From NCBI RefSeq assembly GCF_030373225.1, contig NZ_JAUCZG010000008.1, positions 1 through 64,000 on the forward strand: a DNA stretch of 64,000 nt, in the 5' to 3' direction. Made by a program: the position numbers and the translations under genes. Positions 1-10,135 of this stretch are shown one piece after another; within the stretch, counting starts at the first letter, position 1, and each line of letters starts with the position of its first letter. Under the pieces are notes generated by a model that was not told the origin of the DNA, searched no databases, and saw only the letters and a list, made by a program, of their open reading frames with translations. This DNA is from Hydrogenophaga sp. (GTDB lineage Bacteria; Pseudomonadota; Gammaproteobacteria; Burkholderiales; Burkholderiaceae_C).

Positions 1-232
1 GCGAGGTCCGCTGCCCCCCGGGGGGGCTGGGCCTGCCTTGGGGCGGCCCGGCGGCGGGCCCGGAGCTGACCCCCACGCTTCCCCGCTGCGCGAGGTCCGC
101 TGCCCCCCGGGGGGGCTGGGCCTGCCTTGGGGCGGCCCGGCGGCTGGCCCGGTCTTTTGCCCCCACGCTCCCCCGCTGCGCGAGGTCCGCTGCCCCCCGA
201 GGGGGCTGGGCCTGCCTTGGGACGGCCCGGCG
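1..232. repeat. Array of three tandem ~90-bp GC-rich repeats
   Basis: The motif GCGAGGTCCGCTGCCCCCC recurs at about 1, 90 and 180, so the unit is 89-90 bp. Each unit holds a C-run/G-run palindrome (CCCCCCGGGGGGG), then GGGCCTGCCTTGG and GGCGGCCCGGCG. The third copy is cut off near 232. The same core occurs at 13803 and 15531, so this is a dispersed intergenic family. The array runs off the left edge of the window. No protein is credible here. Confidence 0.8.
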
Positions 233-262
233 CGCGTGTCCCAATCCGGAGATGCCGTGGAA

Positions 263-327
263 CCGGCTTTGCCGGGCCACAGGCATCGTCCCCCCTGGGG
301 GAAGCCGCGTCAGCGGCGCAGGGGGGC
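263..327 (-). repeat. Dispersed palindromic intergenic repeat, minus orientation
   Basis: It contains CCGGCTTTGCCGG, then CCCCCCTGGGGG, then a GCCGC-gtca-GCGGC hairpin and a G-run. Its reverse complement matches the element at 12961-13024 in order and spacing, so these are two copies of one family in opposite orientations. It ends 11 bp before the start of the methyltransferase gene, so it may fold in that gene's 5' leader. Confidence 0.6.
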
Positions 328-338
328 GACAATACTTC

Positions 339-1607
339 ATGCACCCCAAAGCCCTCCTGGACGAATCCGCCACCCTGATCGAACAGATCTTCAAGTTCGA
401 ACACCCCGCCGACGCTGTCGTTGCCCGCCACTTTCGCGAAAACCGATCGCTCGGTTCCCGCGAGCGCGCCACGCTGTCGGACACCGTGTACGCCATCCTG
501 CGCCAACGCCTCAAGCTGGAGTGGCTCGCACGCTCGGGCAGTGGCTCCAAATGGCGGCGGTTGGCGATCCTGGCGTTTCCGGGTGACCGCGCCTTCATCA
601 AGAGCGCCCTCACCGAAACCGAGAAGGCGTGGCTCGATCACTGCGACGCCGTGACCGACGCCGACCTGATGGCTCCGCACCGGCACAACCTGCCCGAGTG
701 GCTGGCCACGGCCCTGCGCGAACAGGTGGGCGAACAATTCGACGATCTGGTGGCCAGCCTGAACCAGCCAGCGCCCCTGGACCTGCGGGTGAACCTGCTC
801 AAGGCCAAACGCGACGCTGTGCTGGCTGGCTTGAAGGCCGCCGCTCTCGTGGCGGAGCCCACGCCGTATTCGCCGCTGGGCATCCGCCTGCAGGGCAAGC
901 CTTCGCTGGCCAAACTGCCGGCGTTCACGCAGGGCGAAGTCGAAGTGCAGGACGAAGGCTCCCAACTGCTGGCCCTGCTGCTGGACGCCAAGCGCGGCGA
1001 AATGGTGGTGGACTTCTGCGCGGGCGCGGGCGGCAAGACGCTGGCCATTGGTGCTGCCATGCGCAACAGTGGTCGACTTTATGCATTCGACACCTCCGGT
1101 CACCGGCTGGATGCGCTCAAGCCGCGGCTGGCGCGCAGCGGACTGTCCAATGTGCATCCGGTGGCCATCGCCCACGAGCGCGACGACCGCATCAAACGCC
1201 TGGCCGGCAAGATCGATCGGGTGCTGGTTGATGCCCCGTGTTCCGGCCTGGGCACGCTGCGACGCAACCCCGACCTGAAATGGCGGCAAAACCCGCAGAC
1301 GGTGGCGGCCCAGGCCGAACTGCAGCTCGCCATCCTGAACAGTGCGGTGCGCCTGCTCAAGCCGGGTGGACGTCTGGTGTACGCCACCTGCAGCCTGTTG
1401 AAGGAAGAAAACGAGTCGGTCTGTGCCGCGTTCGAAGCGGCGCATGCCGACTTTGAAGCCCTGCCCGTGGCGGCTTTGCTGGACAGCGCTCAGGTCAACG
1501 GCGCCGCTTCGCTGTGCCAGGGAGACGAGGGGCGGTGGTTGCGTTTGTGGCCCCATCGCCATGCGACCGACGGCTTCTTTGCCGCCGTCTGGCGGAAAAA
1601 GCCTTGA
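339..1607 (+). CDS. RsmB/NOP-family RNA (cytosine-5) methyltransferase
   Basis: Cytosolic S-adenosylmethionine-dependent m5C RNA methyltransferase, 422 residues. The SAM-binding loop VVDFCAGAGGKT lies near residue 225. The proline-cysteine motif DAPCSGLGTLRRNPDLKW is near 298 and the catalytic YATCSLL near 350; these two cysteines define the family. The N-terminal ~130 residues look like the NusB-type domain found in RsmB (Fmu/Sun). I chose ATG 339 (MHPKALLDES) because an in-frame ATG at 252 would add low-complexity sequence encoded by the repeats. A substrate such as 16S rRNA is inferred from the family. True rsmB usually sits beside fmt/def, which are absent here, so this may be an RsmB paralogue. 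Confidence 0.88.
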   Translation: MHPKALLDESATLIEQIFKFEHPADAVVARHFRENRSLGSRERATLSDTVYAILRQRLKLEWLARSGSGSKWRRLAILAFPGDRAFIKSALTETEKAWLDHCDAVTDADLMAPHRHNLPEWLATALREQVGEQFDDLVASLNQPAPLDLRVNLLKAKRDAVLAGLKAAALVAEPTPYSPLGIRLQGKPSLAKLPAFTQGEVEVQDEGSQLLALLLDAKRGEMVVDFCAGAGGKTLAIGAAMRNSGRLYAFDTSGHRLDALKPRLARSGLSNVHPVAIAHERDDRIKRLAGKIDRVLVDAPCSGLGTLRRNPDLKWRQNPQTVAAQAELQLAILNSAVRLLKPGGRLVYATCSLLKEENESVCAAFEAAHADFEALPVAALLDSAQVNGAASLCQGDEGRWLRLWPHRHATDGFFAAVWRKKP

Positions 1608-1666
1608 AAAGCCGTCAATTCACTTGATCTGAGTCAGCAGTTTCCACATCCGGGGCGGGATATCGG

Positions 1667-1695
1667 TTGGTGTTTGGCACCCCCGCCCGTAAAAT
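1667..1695 (+). promoter_or_regulatory. Candidate sigma-70 promoter of the desaturase gene
   Basis: TTGGTG at 1667-1672 and TAAAAT at 1690-1695 are separated by exactly 17 bp and lie about 80 bp before the desaturase ATG. This is a consensus match only. Confidence 0.45.
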
Positions 1696-1773
1696 GCCGG
1701 GTGCTTTTGCTCCGGTTGTGCTGGAGCATGTTCGGTATCCATCCACCGCCATCCGCGGTTCATTGGGAAATCA

Positions 1774-3000
1774 ATGTCTTCTTCCGACTCCGGTATCTTT
1801 TCGTCCCTCTGGGACGGTCTCATCCAGTTCCTCGCCCACGGCCTGACCGGCGCGACCTGGTGGCAGACCATGATCGTGGCCCTGGTGTTCACCCACATCA
1901 CCATCGCCAGCGTCACCATCTATTTGCACCGCCACCAGGCCCACCGCTCGCTGGACCTGCACCCGATTGCATCGCACTTTTTCCGCTTCTGGCTCTGGAT
2001 GACCACCGGCATGGTCACCAAGGAATGGACCGCGATCCATCGCAAGCACCACGCCAAGTGCGAGCATGAAGGTGACCCGCACAGCCCGGTGGTGTTCGGC
2101 ATCAAGAAAGTGTTCTTCGAAGGCAGTGAGTTGTACCGCGCCGAGGCCAAGAACCAGGAAACGCTCGACCGCTATGGCCACAACACGCCCAACGACTGGA
2201 TCGAGCGTGTGGTCTACACCGGCCGTTCGCGGCTGGGCGTGAGCCTGATGCTGATCCTGAACGTGGCGCTGTTCGGCGTGCTGGGCGTGACCGTCTGGGC
2301 GATCCAGATGATCTGGATCCCGATCACGGCCGCCGGCATCATCAACGGCATCGGCCACTGGTGGGGCTACCGCAATTTCGAAGCGGCCGACGCCAGCACC
2401 AACGTGTCGCCGTGGGGCATCCTCATTGGCGGCGAAGAACTGCACAACAACCACCACACCTACCCCACGTCGGCGAAGTTGTCGGTGAAGCCTTACGAGT
2501 TCGACATCGGCTGGATGTACATCACCATGCTGAGTTCGGTCGGCCTGGCCTCGGTGAAGAAGGTGCCGCCGAAAATGGCTTATGGCGCCGTCAAGCCGGT
2601 GGCCGACGAGAAAACGCTGGAGGCGATCATCGCCAACCGTTACGAAGTGATGGCGGGATACGCCAGGGAAATGCGTGCGGCCTGCAAGCGCGAGATCGAG
2701 ACACTGCAGCAGCGCCGGGGCGACGCCACCGTGCTGCAATCGGCCCGCCAGTGGCTGCACCGCGACGACGACAAGGTGCCTGCCAGCGTCAAGCCCCAGT
2801 TGGCCCAGGTACGGGCAGACCACCCGGTGCTCGACAAGATGGTCACCATGCGAGAAGAGTTGCGCGCCCTGTGGTCCAGCACCACCTCCACCCGGGAGCA
2901 GCTGGCCACCGACCTCCAGGCCTGGTGCCGTCGCGCGGAAGAGAGCGGCATTGCCGCGCTGCGCGACTTCTCCATCCAGTTGCGCTCGGCCCGCGCCTGA
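1774..3000 (+). CDS. Membrane fatty-acid desaturase (acyl-CoA/acyl-lipid type)
   Basis: Integral membrane di-iron desaturase, 408 residues, that would introduce a double bond into acyl chains. All three histidine boxes are present: HRHQAH near residue 52, HRKHH near 89 and HNNHH near 225. Hydrophobic segments lie at about 20-50, 65-80 and 150-190, as in delta-9 desaturases. The C-terminal ~130 residues after the last box are charged and helical, longer than in the minimal enzyme. That tail is common in betaproteobacterial homologues as I recall them, but its role is unknown to me. The gene is monocistronic: its own promoter candidate lies upstream and a strong terminator follows 19 bp after the stop. 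Confidence 0.9.
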   Translation: MSSSDSGIFSSLWDGLIQFLAHGLTGATWWQTMIVALVFTHITIASVTIYLHRHQAHRSLDLHPIASHFFRFWLWMTTGMVTKEWTAIHRKHHAKCEHEGDPHSPVVFGIKKVFFEGSELYRAEAKNQETLDRYGHNTPNDWIERVVYTGRSRLGVSLMLILNVALFGVLGVTVWAIQMIWIPITAAGIINGIGHWWGYRNFEAADASTNVSPWGILIGGEELHNNHHTYPTSAKLSVKPYEFDIGWMYITMLSSVGLASVKKVPPKMAYGAVKPVADEKTLEAIIANRYEVMAGYAREMRAACKREIETLQQRRGDATVLQSARQWLHRDDDKVPASVKPQLAQVRADHPVLDKMVTMREELRALWSSTTSTREQLATDLQAWCRRAEESGIAALRDFSIQLRSARA

Positions 3001-3018
3001 AACAGGCCACTCCAGAAG

Positions 3019-3042
3019 AACCACCCCGCGGGGTGGTTTTTT
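3019..3042 (+). terminator. Rho-independent terminator of the desaturase gene
   Basis: Inverted repeat AACCACCCCGCGGGGTGGTT followed by a T-run. The stem is a perfect 10-bp palindrome with essentially no spacer. Confidence 0.85.
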
Positions 3043-3071
3043 CATGGATAAGTCGTTTCCAATGACGCACA

Positions 3072-3100
3072 AAAAAGCCGCTGGGTCACAGCGGCTTTTT
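3072..3100 (-). terminator. Terminator of the rpmB-rpmG unit
   Basis: AAAAAGCCGCTG and CAGCGGCTTTTT flank a short loop. The A and T tracts on both sides make it able to act in both directions. It lies 18 bp past the rpmG stop and separates rpmG from the convergent desaturase gene. Confidence 0.85.
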
Positions 3101-3117
3101 GTCGGGAGAGACCCAGC

Positions 3118-3288
3118 TTATTTCAGCTTGATCTCTTTGTAGTCCACATGCTTGCGAGCTTTGGGATCAAATTTCTTGATCAGCATCTTCTCGGGCGTGG
3201 TCTTCTTGTTTTTGGTGGTGGTGTAGAAGTGGCCGGTTCCAGCGGTGGATTCCAGCTTGATCTTCTCGCGTGCGCCTTTGGTTGCCAT
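3118..3288 (-). CDS. rpmG: 50S ribosomal protein L33
   Basis: The 56-residue product begins [15 protein letters not shown] and ends in YKEIKLK, the standard bacterial L33 in length and sequence. The zinc-ribbon cysteines of C+ type L33 are absent, so this is the C-minus form. It follows rpmB by 12 bp on the same strand, the common rpmB-rpmG pairing, and is closed by the terminator at 3072-3100. An AAGGAGA Shine-Dalgarno sequence precedes the ATG. Confidence 0.97.
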   Translation of the reverse strand: MATKGAREKIKLESTAGTGHFYTTTKNKKTTPEKMLIKKFDPKARKHVDYKEIKLK

Positions 3289-3300
3289 GTTCGGTTCTCC

Positions 3301-3534
3301 TTAAGCTTGACCGCGTGCGCGCAGGTCGGCGAGCACGGCGTCAATGCCGTTTTTGTCGATCAGGCGCAGCGCTGCACCGGAGACGCGCAAACGCACCCAG
3401 CGGTTTTCGCTCTCGACCCAGAAACGGCGGTATTGCAGGTTCGGCAGGAACCGGCGCTTGGTTTTGTTGTTGGCGTGGGAAACATTGTTCCCGACCATGG
3501 GCTTCTTGCCCGTGACGTCGCAGACGCGTGCCAT
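3301..3534 (-). CDS. rpmB: 50S ribosomal protein L28
   Basis: 77-residue protein starting [20 protein letters not shown] and continuing with [13 protein letters not shown], diagnostic for L28. The ATG at 3534 gives the canonical length; the open frame extends upstream without resemblance to any protein. It is first in a two-gene unit with rpmG and lies about 190 bp downstream of trxB on the same strand. A TATAAT box in that gap suggests an independent promoter. Confidence 0.97.
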   Translation of the reverse strand: MARVCDVTGKKPMVGNNVSHANNKTKRRFLPNLQYRRFWVESENRWVRLRVSGAALRLIDKNGIDAVLADLRARGQA

Positions 3535-3685
3535 GAGGACACTCCGATCATTCAAACAGCTGCTGACCGCGACCGGAAGATGTTCCGTGTCTGGCCAGTA
3601 CAGCCTCACCTCGCCAGGAAAGGGTGGCGGTAACCCGAATCTGCTGTGGCTTCCGACGAACCGGTTTGTCTCAGCAAAGCCCGCG

Positions 3686-3691
3686 ATTATA
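3686..3691 (-). promoter_or_regulatory. Candidate -10 box for rpmB-rpmG
   Basis: Read on the minus strand, this is a perfect TATAAT about 150 bp upstream of the rpmB ATG, in the gap after trxB. I find no convincing -35 at 16-18 bp, so the call rests on the -10 alone. Confidence 0.4.
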
Positions 3692-3724
3692 GCCAATCGG
3701 CCAACGGGCGGGGTTTGCAATCGG

Positions 3725-4720
<996 letters not shown>

Positions 4721-4824
4721 TTATATTGGCGCGTCAGGTCGGAAGCCTGCGGAGCAGCGGCCCTGACATCGGATCATTGTATGAAACGGCGCCGCAGGCG
4801 CTTCCCAGAACAAGGAATACACGC

Positions 4825-5499
4825 ATGTCGATACTGTCCAACCTCGATCTGATCCGCCGGGTGCCTCTGTTCTCAACGCTCACGCAGGCGCAGGCGGAGG
4901 GGGTGGCAGACGCGGTCATCAAGCGCCGTTTCAAGCGCGGAGAGTGCATCGTGGAGCAGGGCAAGAAGTCGAACTGCCTGGCCATCGTTCTCACGGGCCG
5001 GGCCCGTGTGGTGACCACCGACGCCCGTGGCCGCGAGGTGATCCTGGCCACCATGAACCCGGGTGACTATGTCGGTGAGATGAGCCTGATCGACAACCAG
5101 CCGCATTCGGCCACGGTGAAGGCCGAGGTTCAGACCGACGTGCTGATCCTGGGCCGCGCCGAGTTCGCGCGTTGCCTGCCCGAGAACAGCTCCATGGCCT
5201 ATGCGGTCATGAAGGGGCTGGTGCAGCGCTTGCGCCATGCCGACCGCAAGATCGAGTCACTCGCCCTCATGGACGTCTACGGACGCGTGGCACGCGCCCT
5301 GCTCGAATTTGCCCAGCCTGACAAGGACGGCCAACTCACCATCAAGGACCGGGTGTCGCGCCAGGATGTGGCCAAGATGATCGGGGCCTCGCGCGAAATG
5401 GTCAGTCGCGTCATGAAGGACCTGGAGGACCGGGGCTTTATCGAGATGGCCGAGGACGGCAGCACCATCATCAAGGAACGGCTGAATTCCCTCGGCTGA
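4825..5499 (+). CDS. Crp/Fnr-family transcriptional regulator
   Basis: 224 residues. An N-terminal cyclic-nucleotide-binding fold (about 15-130) contains the phosphate-binding-cassette-like stretch GEMSLIDNQPHSATV, where the cAMP-contacting arginine is replaced by histidine. A C-terminal winged helix has the recognition segment SRQDVAKMIGASREMVSRVM near 170-190. The N-terminal FNR cysteine cluster is absent, so it is not an Fe-S oxygen sensor. The start MSILSNLDL follows an AAGGAA Shine-Dalgarno sequence. It sits between trxB (divergent) and ftsK. The ligand and regulon are unknown. Confidence 0.85.
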   Translation: MSILSNLDLIRRVPLFSTLTQAQAEGVADAVIKRRFKRGECIVEQGKKSNCLAIVLTGRARVVTTDARGREVILATMNPGDYVGEMSLIDNQPHSATVKAEVQTDVLILGRAEFARCLPENSSMAYAVMKGLVQRLRHADRKIESLALMDVYGRVARALLEFAQPDKDGQLTIKDRVSRQDVAKMIGASREMVSRVMKDLEDRGFIEMAEDGSTIIKERLNSLG

Positions 5500-5579
5500 T
5501 CTGGACCGCCGCCGGGGAGCGGCCGGGTCGCGCAGGCATGGGCTTGGGGTAAGCTTCCTGCTGGACATTTGAACAGCCC

Positions 5580-7928
5580 ATGACCTACTCATTGAACACC
5601 CTCAACGCCGACCGGTCGGGCCAACCGCAGGTCGGCGTTTCCCGTTTTGCCCAGGAAATCGGACTGGTGCTGGGCGCGGCCGCGCTGGCGTTCTGGCTGC
5701 TGGCCTTGCTCAGCCATTCCCTTGCCGACCCGGCGTGGAGCACCACCGGCACCGCCGATACCGTGGGCAACTGGGGCGGTCGGCTCGGCGCCTTGCTGGC
5801 AGACGGCAGCTACTACCTGTTCGGCTTTTCGGTCTGGTGGTGTTTTCTGGTGGGAGTGCGGGCCTGGTTGTCCGCTTTGGCCGGCTGGATCCGTGGCACG
5901 CGGGCCGAACTGGGCGCCGCAGACGGTGCGCGCGTCTGGCACAGGCCCTGGGCGCGCCGCAGCCTGTTCTGGTTGGCCCTGATCACGGTGATGGCCGCCA
6001 GCACGGTGCTCGAGTGGAGCCGCCTGTACCGGCTGGAGACACTGTTGCCGGGCCACGCCGGGGGTGTGCTGGGTCATGCGCTCGGGGCCTTTTCGGTGCG
6101 CTGGCTCGGTTTCACAGGCTCGGCCTTGACCATGCTGGCCCTGCTGCTGGTGTGCCTGCCTCGCGTGTTTCGCTTTTCCTGGGGCCATTGGGCGGAGGAG
6201 CTGGGGCACCGGCTGGATGGGTGGTTCGAGGCGCGTCGCGAGAAACGCGAGGCGGTGGAAGACCAGCGCATCGGCGAGAAGGCTGCCCGCGAGCGCGAGG
6301 AAGTGGTGAAGGTCGAGCGCGTTGAAATCGAGGAGCACCATCCCATACCCGTGTTGATCGAGCCGACGCTGGTCGATGTGCCCAAGAGCGAGCGGGTGGC
6401 CAAGGAGCGCCAGAAGCCCCTCTTCACCGAGTTGCCGGACAGCAAGCTGCCTCAGGTCGATCTGCTCGACAGCGCACCGGTGCACCAGGCGGGCGTGGAC
6501 AGCCAGACCCTGGAGATGACCAGTCGCCTGATCGAAAAGAAGCTCAAGGACTTCGGGGTCGAGGTGCGGGTGGTCGCAGCCGCGCCCGGGCCGGTGATCA
6601 CCCGCTACGAGATCGAGCCTGCCACCGGCGTGAAAGGCTCCCAGATCGTGAATCTGGGTCGTGACCTGGCGCGTTCGCTCTCGCTGGTTTCCATCCGCGT
6701 GATCGAGACCATTCCGGGCAAGAACCTCATGGCGCTGGAGCTGCCCAACGCCAAGCGGCAGATGATCAAGCTCAGCGAGATCCTGGGTTCACAGGTCTAC
6801 AACGACGCCAAGTCGATGTTGACCATGGGCCTGGGCAAGGACATCGGTGGCCAGCCCATCGTGGCCGATCTTGCAAAGATGCCGCACTGTCTGGTGGCCG
6901 GCACCACCGGCTCGGGAAAGTCGGTCGGCATCAACGCGATGATCCTGTCGCTCCTGTACAAGGCCGATGCGCGCGACGTGCGCTTGCTCCTGATCGATCC
7001 CAAGATGCTCGAGATGAGCGTCTACGAAGGCATTCCGCACCTGCTGGCGCCCGTGGTCACCGACATGAAACACGCCGCCAACGGCCTGAACTGGTGCGTG
7101 GCCGAGATGGAGAAGCGCTACAAGCTCATGAGCAAGCTCGGTGTGCGCAACCTGGCGGGCTACAACGTGAAGATCGACGAGGCCGCGGCGCGCGGCGAGT
7201 TCATCGGCAACCCGTTCAGCCTCACCCCCGAGCAACCGGAGCCGCTCGAGCGCCTGCCGTACATCGTGGTGGTCATCGACGAGCTGGCCGACCTGATGAT
7301 GGTGGTGGGCAAGAAGATCGAAGAGCTCATCGCTCGCCTCGCGCAAAAGGCGCGCGCGGCCGGCATCCATCTGATCCTGGCCACCCAGCGCCCCAGCGTG
7401 GACGTGATCACCGGCCTGATCAAGGCCAACATCCCCACCCGCCTGTCGTTCCAGGTCAGCAGCAAGATCGACAGCCGCACCATCCTCGACCAGATGGGCG
7501 CGGAGAGTCTGCTGGGCATGGGTGACATGCTTTACATGCCGTCGGGTACAGGATTCCCGATCCGGGTGCATGGTGCGTTTGTGAGCGATGACGAAGTGCA
7601 CCGCGTGGTGGCCTACCTCAAGGAACAAGGGGGCGAACCCAACTACATCGACGGCGTGCTGGAAGGCGGTGTCGGCGACGGAGAGGGTGGCGACCTGTTG
7701 GGCGAAGGTGGCGTGGAGGGCAACGGCGAGAAGGATGCCCTCTACGACCAGGCGGTGGAAATCGTCATCAAGGACCGCAAGGCCAGCATTTCCTATGTGC
7801 AGCGCAAACTGAAAATCGGCTACAACCGCGCCGCCCGTTTGCTCGAAGACATGGAAAACGCCGGTCTGGTGAGCGCCCTCACATCGAGCGGGCAGCGGGA
7901 CATCCTGGTGCCGGCGCGCGGCGAATGA
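5580..7928 (+). CDS. ftsK: DNA translocase FtsK
   Basis: 782-residue septal DNA pump that moves chromosome ends and activates XerCD at dif. The N-terminal ~200 residues contain about four membrane segments, followed by a short charged linker (about 220-290) rich in Glu/Arg. The motor has Walker [11 protein letters not shown] near 441 and Walker [15 protein letters not shown] near 565. The C-terminal gamma winged helix ([20 protein letters not shown], near 740) reads KOPS sites. The linker is much shorter than in E. coli FtsK, giving the size usual for beta-proteobacteria. lolA and rarA follow on the same strand. Confidence 0.95.
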   Translation: MTYSLNTLNADRSGQPQVGVSRFAQEIGLVLGAAALAFWLLALLSHSLADPAWSTTGTADTVGNWGGRLGALLADGSYYLFGFSVWWCFLVGVRAWLSALAGWIRGTRAELGAADGARVWHRPWARRSLFWLALITVMAASTVLEWSRLYRLETLLPGHAGGVLGHALGAFSVRWLGFTGSALTMLALLLVCLPRVFRFSWGHWAEELGHRLDGWFEARREKREAVEDQRIGEKAAREREEVVKVERVEIEEHHPIPVLIEPTLVDVPKSERVAKERQKPLFTELPDSKLPQVDLLDSAPVHQAGVDSQTLEMTSRLIEKKLKDFGVEVRVVAAAPGPVITRYEIEPATGVKGSQIVNLGRDLARSLSLVSIRVIETIPGKNLMALELPNAKRQMIKLSEILGSQVYNDAKSMLTMGLGKDIGGQPIVADLAKMPHCLVAGTTGSGKSVGINAMILSLLYKADARDVRLLLIDPKMLEMSVYEGIPHLLAPVVTDMKHAANGLNWCVAEMEKRYKLMSKLGVRNLAGYNVKIDEAAARGEFIGNPFSLTPEQPEPLERLPYIVVVIDELADLMMVVGKKIEELIARLAQKARAAGIHLILATQRPSVDVITGLIKANIPTRLSFQVSSKIDSRTILDQMGAESLLGMGDMLYMPSGTGFPIRVHGAFVSDDEVHRVVAYLKEQGGEPNYIDGVLEGGVGDGEGGDLLGEGGVEGNGEKDALYDQAVEIVIKDRKASISYVQRKLKIGYNRAARLLEDMENAGLVSALTSSGQRDILVPARGE

Positions 7929-7968
7929 CGCCGGTTTGAAAGAGCCGGCCCAACCGGATCGGATGTTC

Positions 7969-8607
7969 ATGATGAAAAAAATGTGGCTTGTTCTTGCCTC
8001 GAGTCTTGTCACGCTGGGCGCATCGGCCGACGGCCTGCAGGACCTGGAAAAATTCCTGCGCGAAGTGGGCAGCGGCAAGGCCGGCTTCACCCAGGTGGTG
8101 ACATCGCCCAAACGCGCCACCGAGACCGTGGCGCGCAGCAAGACGTCGCTCGGCACGTTCGAGTTCCTGCGGCCCAACCGTTTCCGGTTCGAATACACCA
8201 AACCCTTCGAGCAGACCATCGTGGCCGATGGCCAGACGCTGTGGCTCTACGACGTGGACCTGAACCAGGTCACGGCACGGGGCCAGAAGGAGGTGCTGGG
8301 CAGCACGCCGGCGGCCTTGATCGCGGCAGGTACCGATCTCAAGGGCCTGTCGGACGCGTTTGACCTCAAGGCCGGCGTGCCCCAGGACGGGCTGGAGTGG
8401 CTGGAGGCGAAGCCGAGAGACCGCAATGGCCAGTTGCAGATGGTGCGCGTGGGGTTCCGTCAGGGCCAGCTCTCGGTGCTCGACATCGAGGACAGCCTGG
8501 GTCAGCGCTCGGTGCTCACCTTCAACAACTGGCAGAGCAACGCGCCCCTGAAGGCAGCCGACTTCAAGTTCGAGGCACCCGTGGGCGCCTCGGTCATGCG
8601 GCCCTGA
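7969..8607 (+). CDS. lolA: Outer-membrane lipoprotein carrier protein LolA
   Basis: About 212 residues. Periplasmic chaperone that ferries lipoproteins from LolCDE to LolB. It has a signal peptide (MMKKMWLVLASSLVTLGASA, cleaved near residue 20), then the LolA pattern GTFEFLRPNRFRFEYTKPFEQTIVADGQTLWLYDVDL split across about residues 60-100. Three closely spaced in-frame ATGs (7963, 7969, 7972) make the exact start uncertain. I used 7969 because a GGAT stretch lies about 9 bp upstream. It is 40 bp after ftsK and 5 bp before rarA, the usual Burkholderiales operon order. Confidence 0.93.
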   Translation: MMKKMWLVLASSLVTLGASADGLQDLEKFLREVGSGKAGFTQVVTSPKRATETVARSKTSLGTFEFLRPNRFRFEYTKPFEQTIVADGQTLWLYDVDLNQVTARGQKEVLGSTPAALIAAGTDLKGLSDAFDLKAGVPQDGLEWLEAKPRDRNGQLQMVRVGFRQGQLSVLDIEDSLGQRSVLTFNNWQSNAPLKAADFKFEAPVGASVMRP

Positions 8608-8612
8608 AGCCC

Positions 8613-9905
8613 GTGCCTGCCCCGAGTCCCCACGCGCCCCTGGCCGAGCGGCTGCGTCCGCGCAAGCTGGCCGAGGTGATCGGCCAGCAGCACATGCTCG
8701 GCGAGGGCATGGCGTTGCGGCTGGCCTTTGAGTCGGGACAGCCGCACAGTTGCATCCTCTGGGGCCCGCCCGGTGTGGGGAAGACCACCATCGCGCGGCT
8801 CATGGCCGACGCCTTCGATGCGCAGTTCCTCACCATCAGCGCGGTGCTTGGGGGCGTGAAGGACATTCGCGAGGCTGTCGAGCGGGCCGAAGCCGCGCGC
8901 CGCGGGCTCACGGCCCAGCGCACCATCCTGTTCGTCGATGAGGTGCACCGGTTCAACAAGAGTCAGCAGGATGCTTTTCTGCCCCATGTGGAAAGCGGCC
9001 TGTTCACTTTCATTGGCGCCACCACCGAAAACCCTTCGTTCGAGGTCAACTCCGCCCTGCTGTCGCGTGCGGCGGTGTACGTGCTGCAGCCGCTGTCGGA
9101 AGACGACCTGCGCCAGATCGTGCACCGGGCGCAGGGCATCGACGCGGTGCCCGTCATTGAAGCGGCCGCGACCGACCGCCTGATCGCCTACGCCGACGGC
9201 GATGCCCGCCGCCTGCTCAACACCCTGGAGACCCTGGCGGTGGCCGCAGGCAGCGAAAAACTCGCCGAGATCACCGACGCCTGGCTGCTCAAGGTGCTGG
9301 GTGAGCGCATGCGCCGGTACGACAAGGGGGGTGAGCAGTTCTACGACACGATCAGTGCCCTGCACAAAAGCGTGCGTGGTTCCGATCCGGACGCGGCGCT
9401 GTACTGGTTCGTGCGCATGCTCGATGGCGGTGCGGATCCGCGCTACATGGCACGCCGGCTGATCCGCATGGCCAGCGAAGACATCGGGCTGGCCGATCCG
9501 CGTGCGCTGCGCCTGGCGCTGGACGCGGCCGAGGTCTACGAGCGCCTGGGGAGCCCCGAAGGCGAGCTGGCGCTGGCCGAGTGCGTCATCTACCTGGCCG
9601 TGGCGCCCAAGTCCAACGCGGTCTACAAGGCATTCAACGAGGCGAAGGCCTGGGTCAAGAAAGACGGCACACGCCCGGTGCCCATGCACCTGCGCAATGC
9701 GCCCACCAAGCTCATGAAGGCGCTCGACCACGGCAAGGGTTACCGTTACGCGCACGACGAAGAGGGCGGATTTGCCGCCGGCGAGCGCTACCTGCCCGAG
9801 GGCATGGCCGAGCCGGACTTCTACCGGCCGGTGGACCGCGGGCTGGAGGCGCGCATCGCCGATAAGCTGCGCGAACTCAAGATCCGCAACGATCAAAAGA
9901 ACTAA
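8613..9905 (+). CDS. rarA: Replication-associated recombination protein A (RarA/MgsA AAA+ ATPase)
   Basis: 430-residue clamp-loader-like AAA+ ATPase acting at stalled replication forks. After the N-terminal PLAERLRPRKLAEVIGQQH come Walker A WGPPGVGKTTIARL near residue 48, Walker B ILFVDEVHRFNKSQQD near 107 and sensor 1 FIGATTENPSFE. The C-terminal tetramerisation domain ends in GRYLPEG-like sequence (ERYLPEGMAEPDFY). No ATG precedes the conserved N-terminus in this frame. I therefore used GTG 8613, six bases after the lolA stop, which implies translational coupling. Confidence 0.93.
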   Translation: MPAPSPHAPLAERLRPRKLAEVIGQQHMLGEGMALRLAFESGQPHSCILWGPPGVGKTTIARLMADAFDAQFLTISAVLGGVKDIREAVERAEAARRGLTAQRTILFVDEVHRFNKSQQDAFLPHVESGLFTFIGATTENPSFEVNSALLSRAAVYVLQPLSEDDLRQIVHRAQGIDAVPVIEAAATDRLIAYADGDARRLLNTLETLAVAAGSEKLAEITDAWLLKVLGERMRRYDKGGEQFYDTISALHKSVRGSDPDAALYWFVRMLDGGADPRYMARRLIRMASEDIGLADPRALRLALDAAEVYERLGSPEGELALAECVIYLAVAPKSNAVYKAFNEAKAWVKKDGTRPVPMHLRNAPTKLMKALDHGKGYRYAHDEEGGFAAGERYLPEGMAEPDFYRPVDRGLEARIADKLRELKIRNDQKN

Positions 9906-10010
9906 TGAGTCGGCAATCGCGCTGATGCAAGGCGCCTGGTGATTCGAATCCTCGGGTAAACCCGTGTCAACCAAGGGCTTACGCGCATGGGGCGGCTGAA
10001 ATCCCCTCGA

Positions 10011-10016
10011 TACAAT
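10011..10016 (+). promoter_or_regulatory. Candidate -10 box for the liv leader
   Basis: TACAAT, the -10 form common in beta-proteobacteria, lies 120 bp before livH and 9 bp before a terminator-like hairpin. The -35 region at 9988-9993 is poor. Transcription would start near 10022. Confidence 0.4.
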
Positions 10017-10024
10017 CGCGCACC

Positions 10025-10070
10025 AACCCGCAACCTGTCCTGTTCCAAGGACAGGTCTGGCGGGTTTTTT
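10025..10070 (+). terminator. Terminator-like hairpin in the livH leader (attenuator or small-RNA end)
   Basis: A two-part stem: AACCCGC (10025-10031) pairs with GCGGGTT (10060-10066), and CCTGTCC (10034-10040) with GGACAGG (10049-10055). Six Ts follow. It looks like a strong intrinsic terminator but sits 65 bp upstream of livH and just after a -10 candidate. It therefore either attenuates the liv operon or ends a short (~50 nt) RNA. It could also simply terminate rarA transcription. Confidence 0.7.
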
Positions 10071-10135
10071 GCTAGGTTGAAACAGGTCGTCACATCACAG
10101 TCACAGGCGACCTGTCTGAAACACGGAGAACCCTC

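Noticed and set aside
1..330. CRISPR array at the left edge
   Set aside because: Repeats of ~90 bp are directly abutting with no unique spacers, and there are no cas genes.
9935..9975. TTCGAATCC resembling the T-arm of a tRNA
   Set aside because: The flanking bases do not form a T stem, and no acceptor, D or anticodon stem can be drawn around it.
9987..10075. Leader peptide for liv attenuation
   Set aside because: The ORF from ATG 9987 has no run of Leu, Ile or Val codons and lies mostly upstream of the proposed transcription start.
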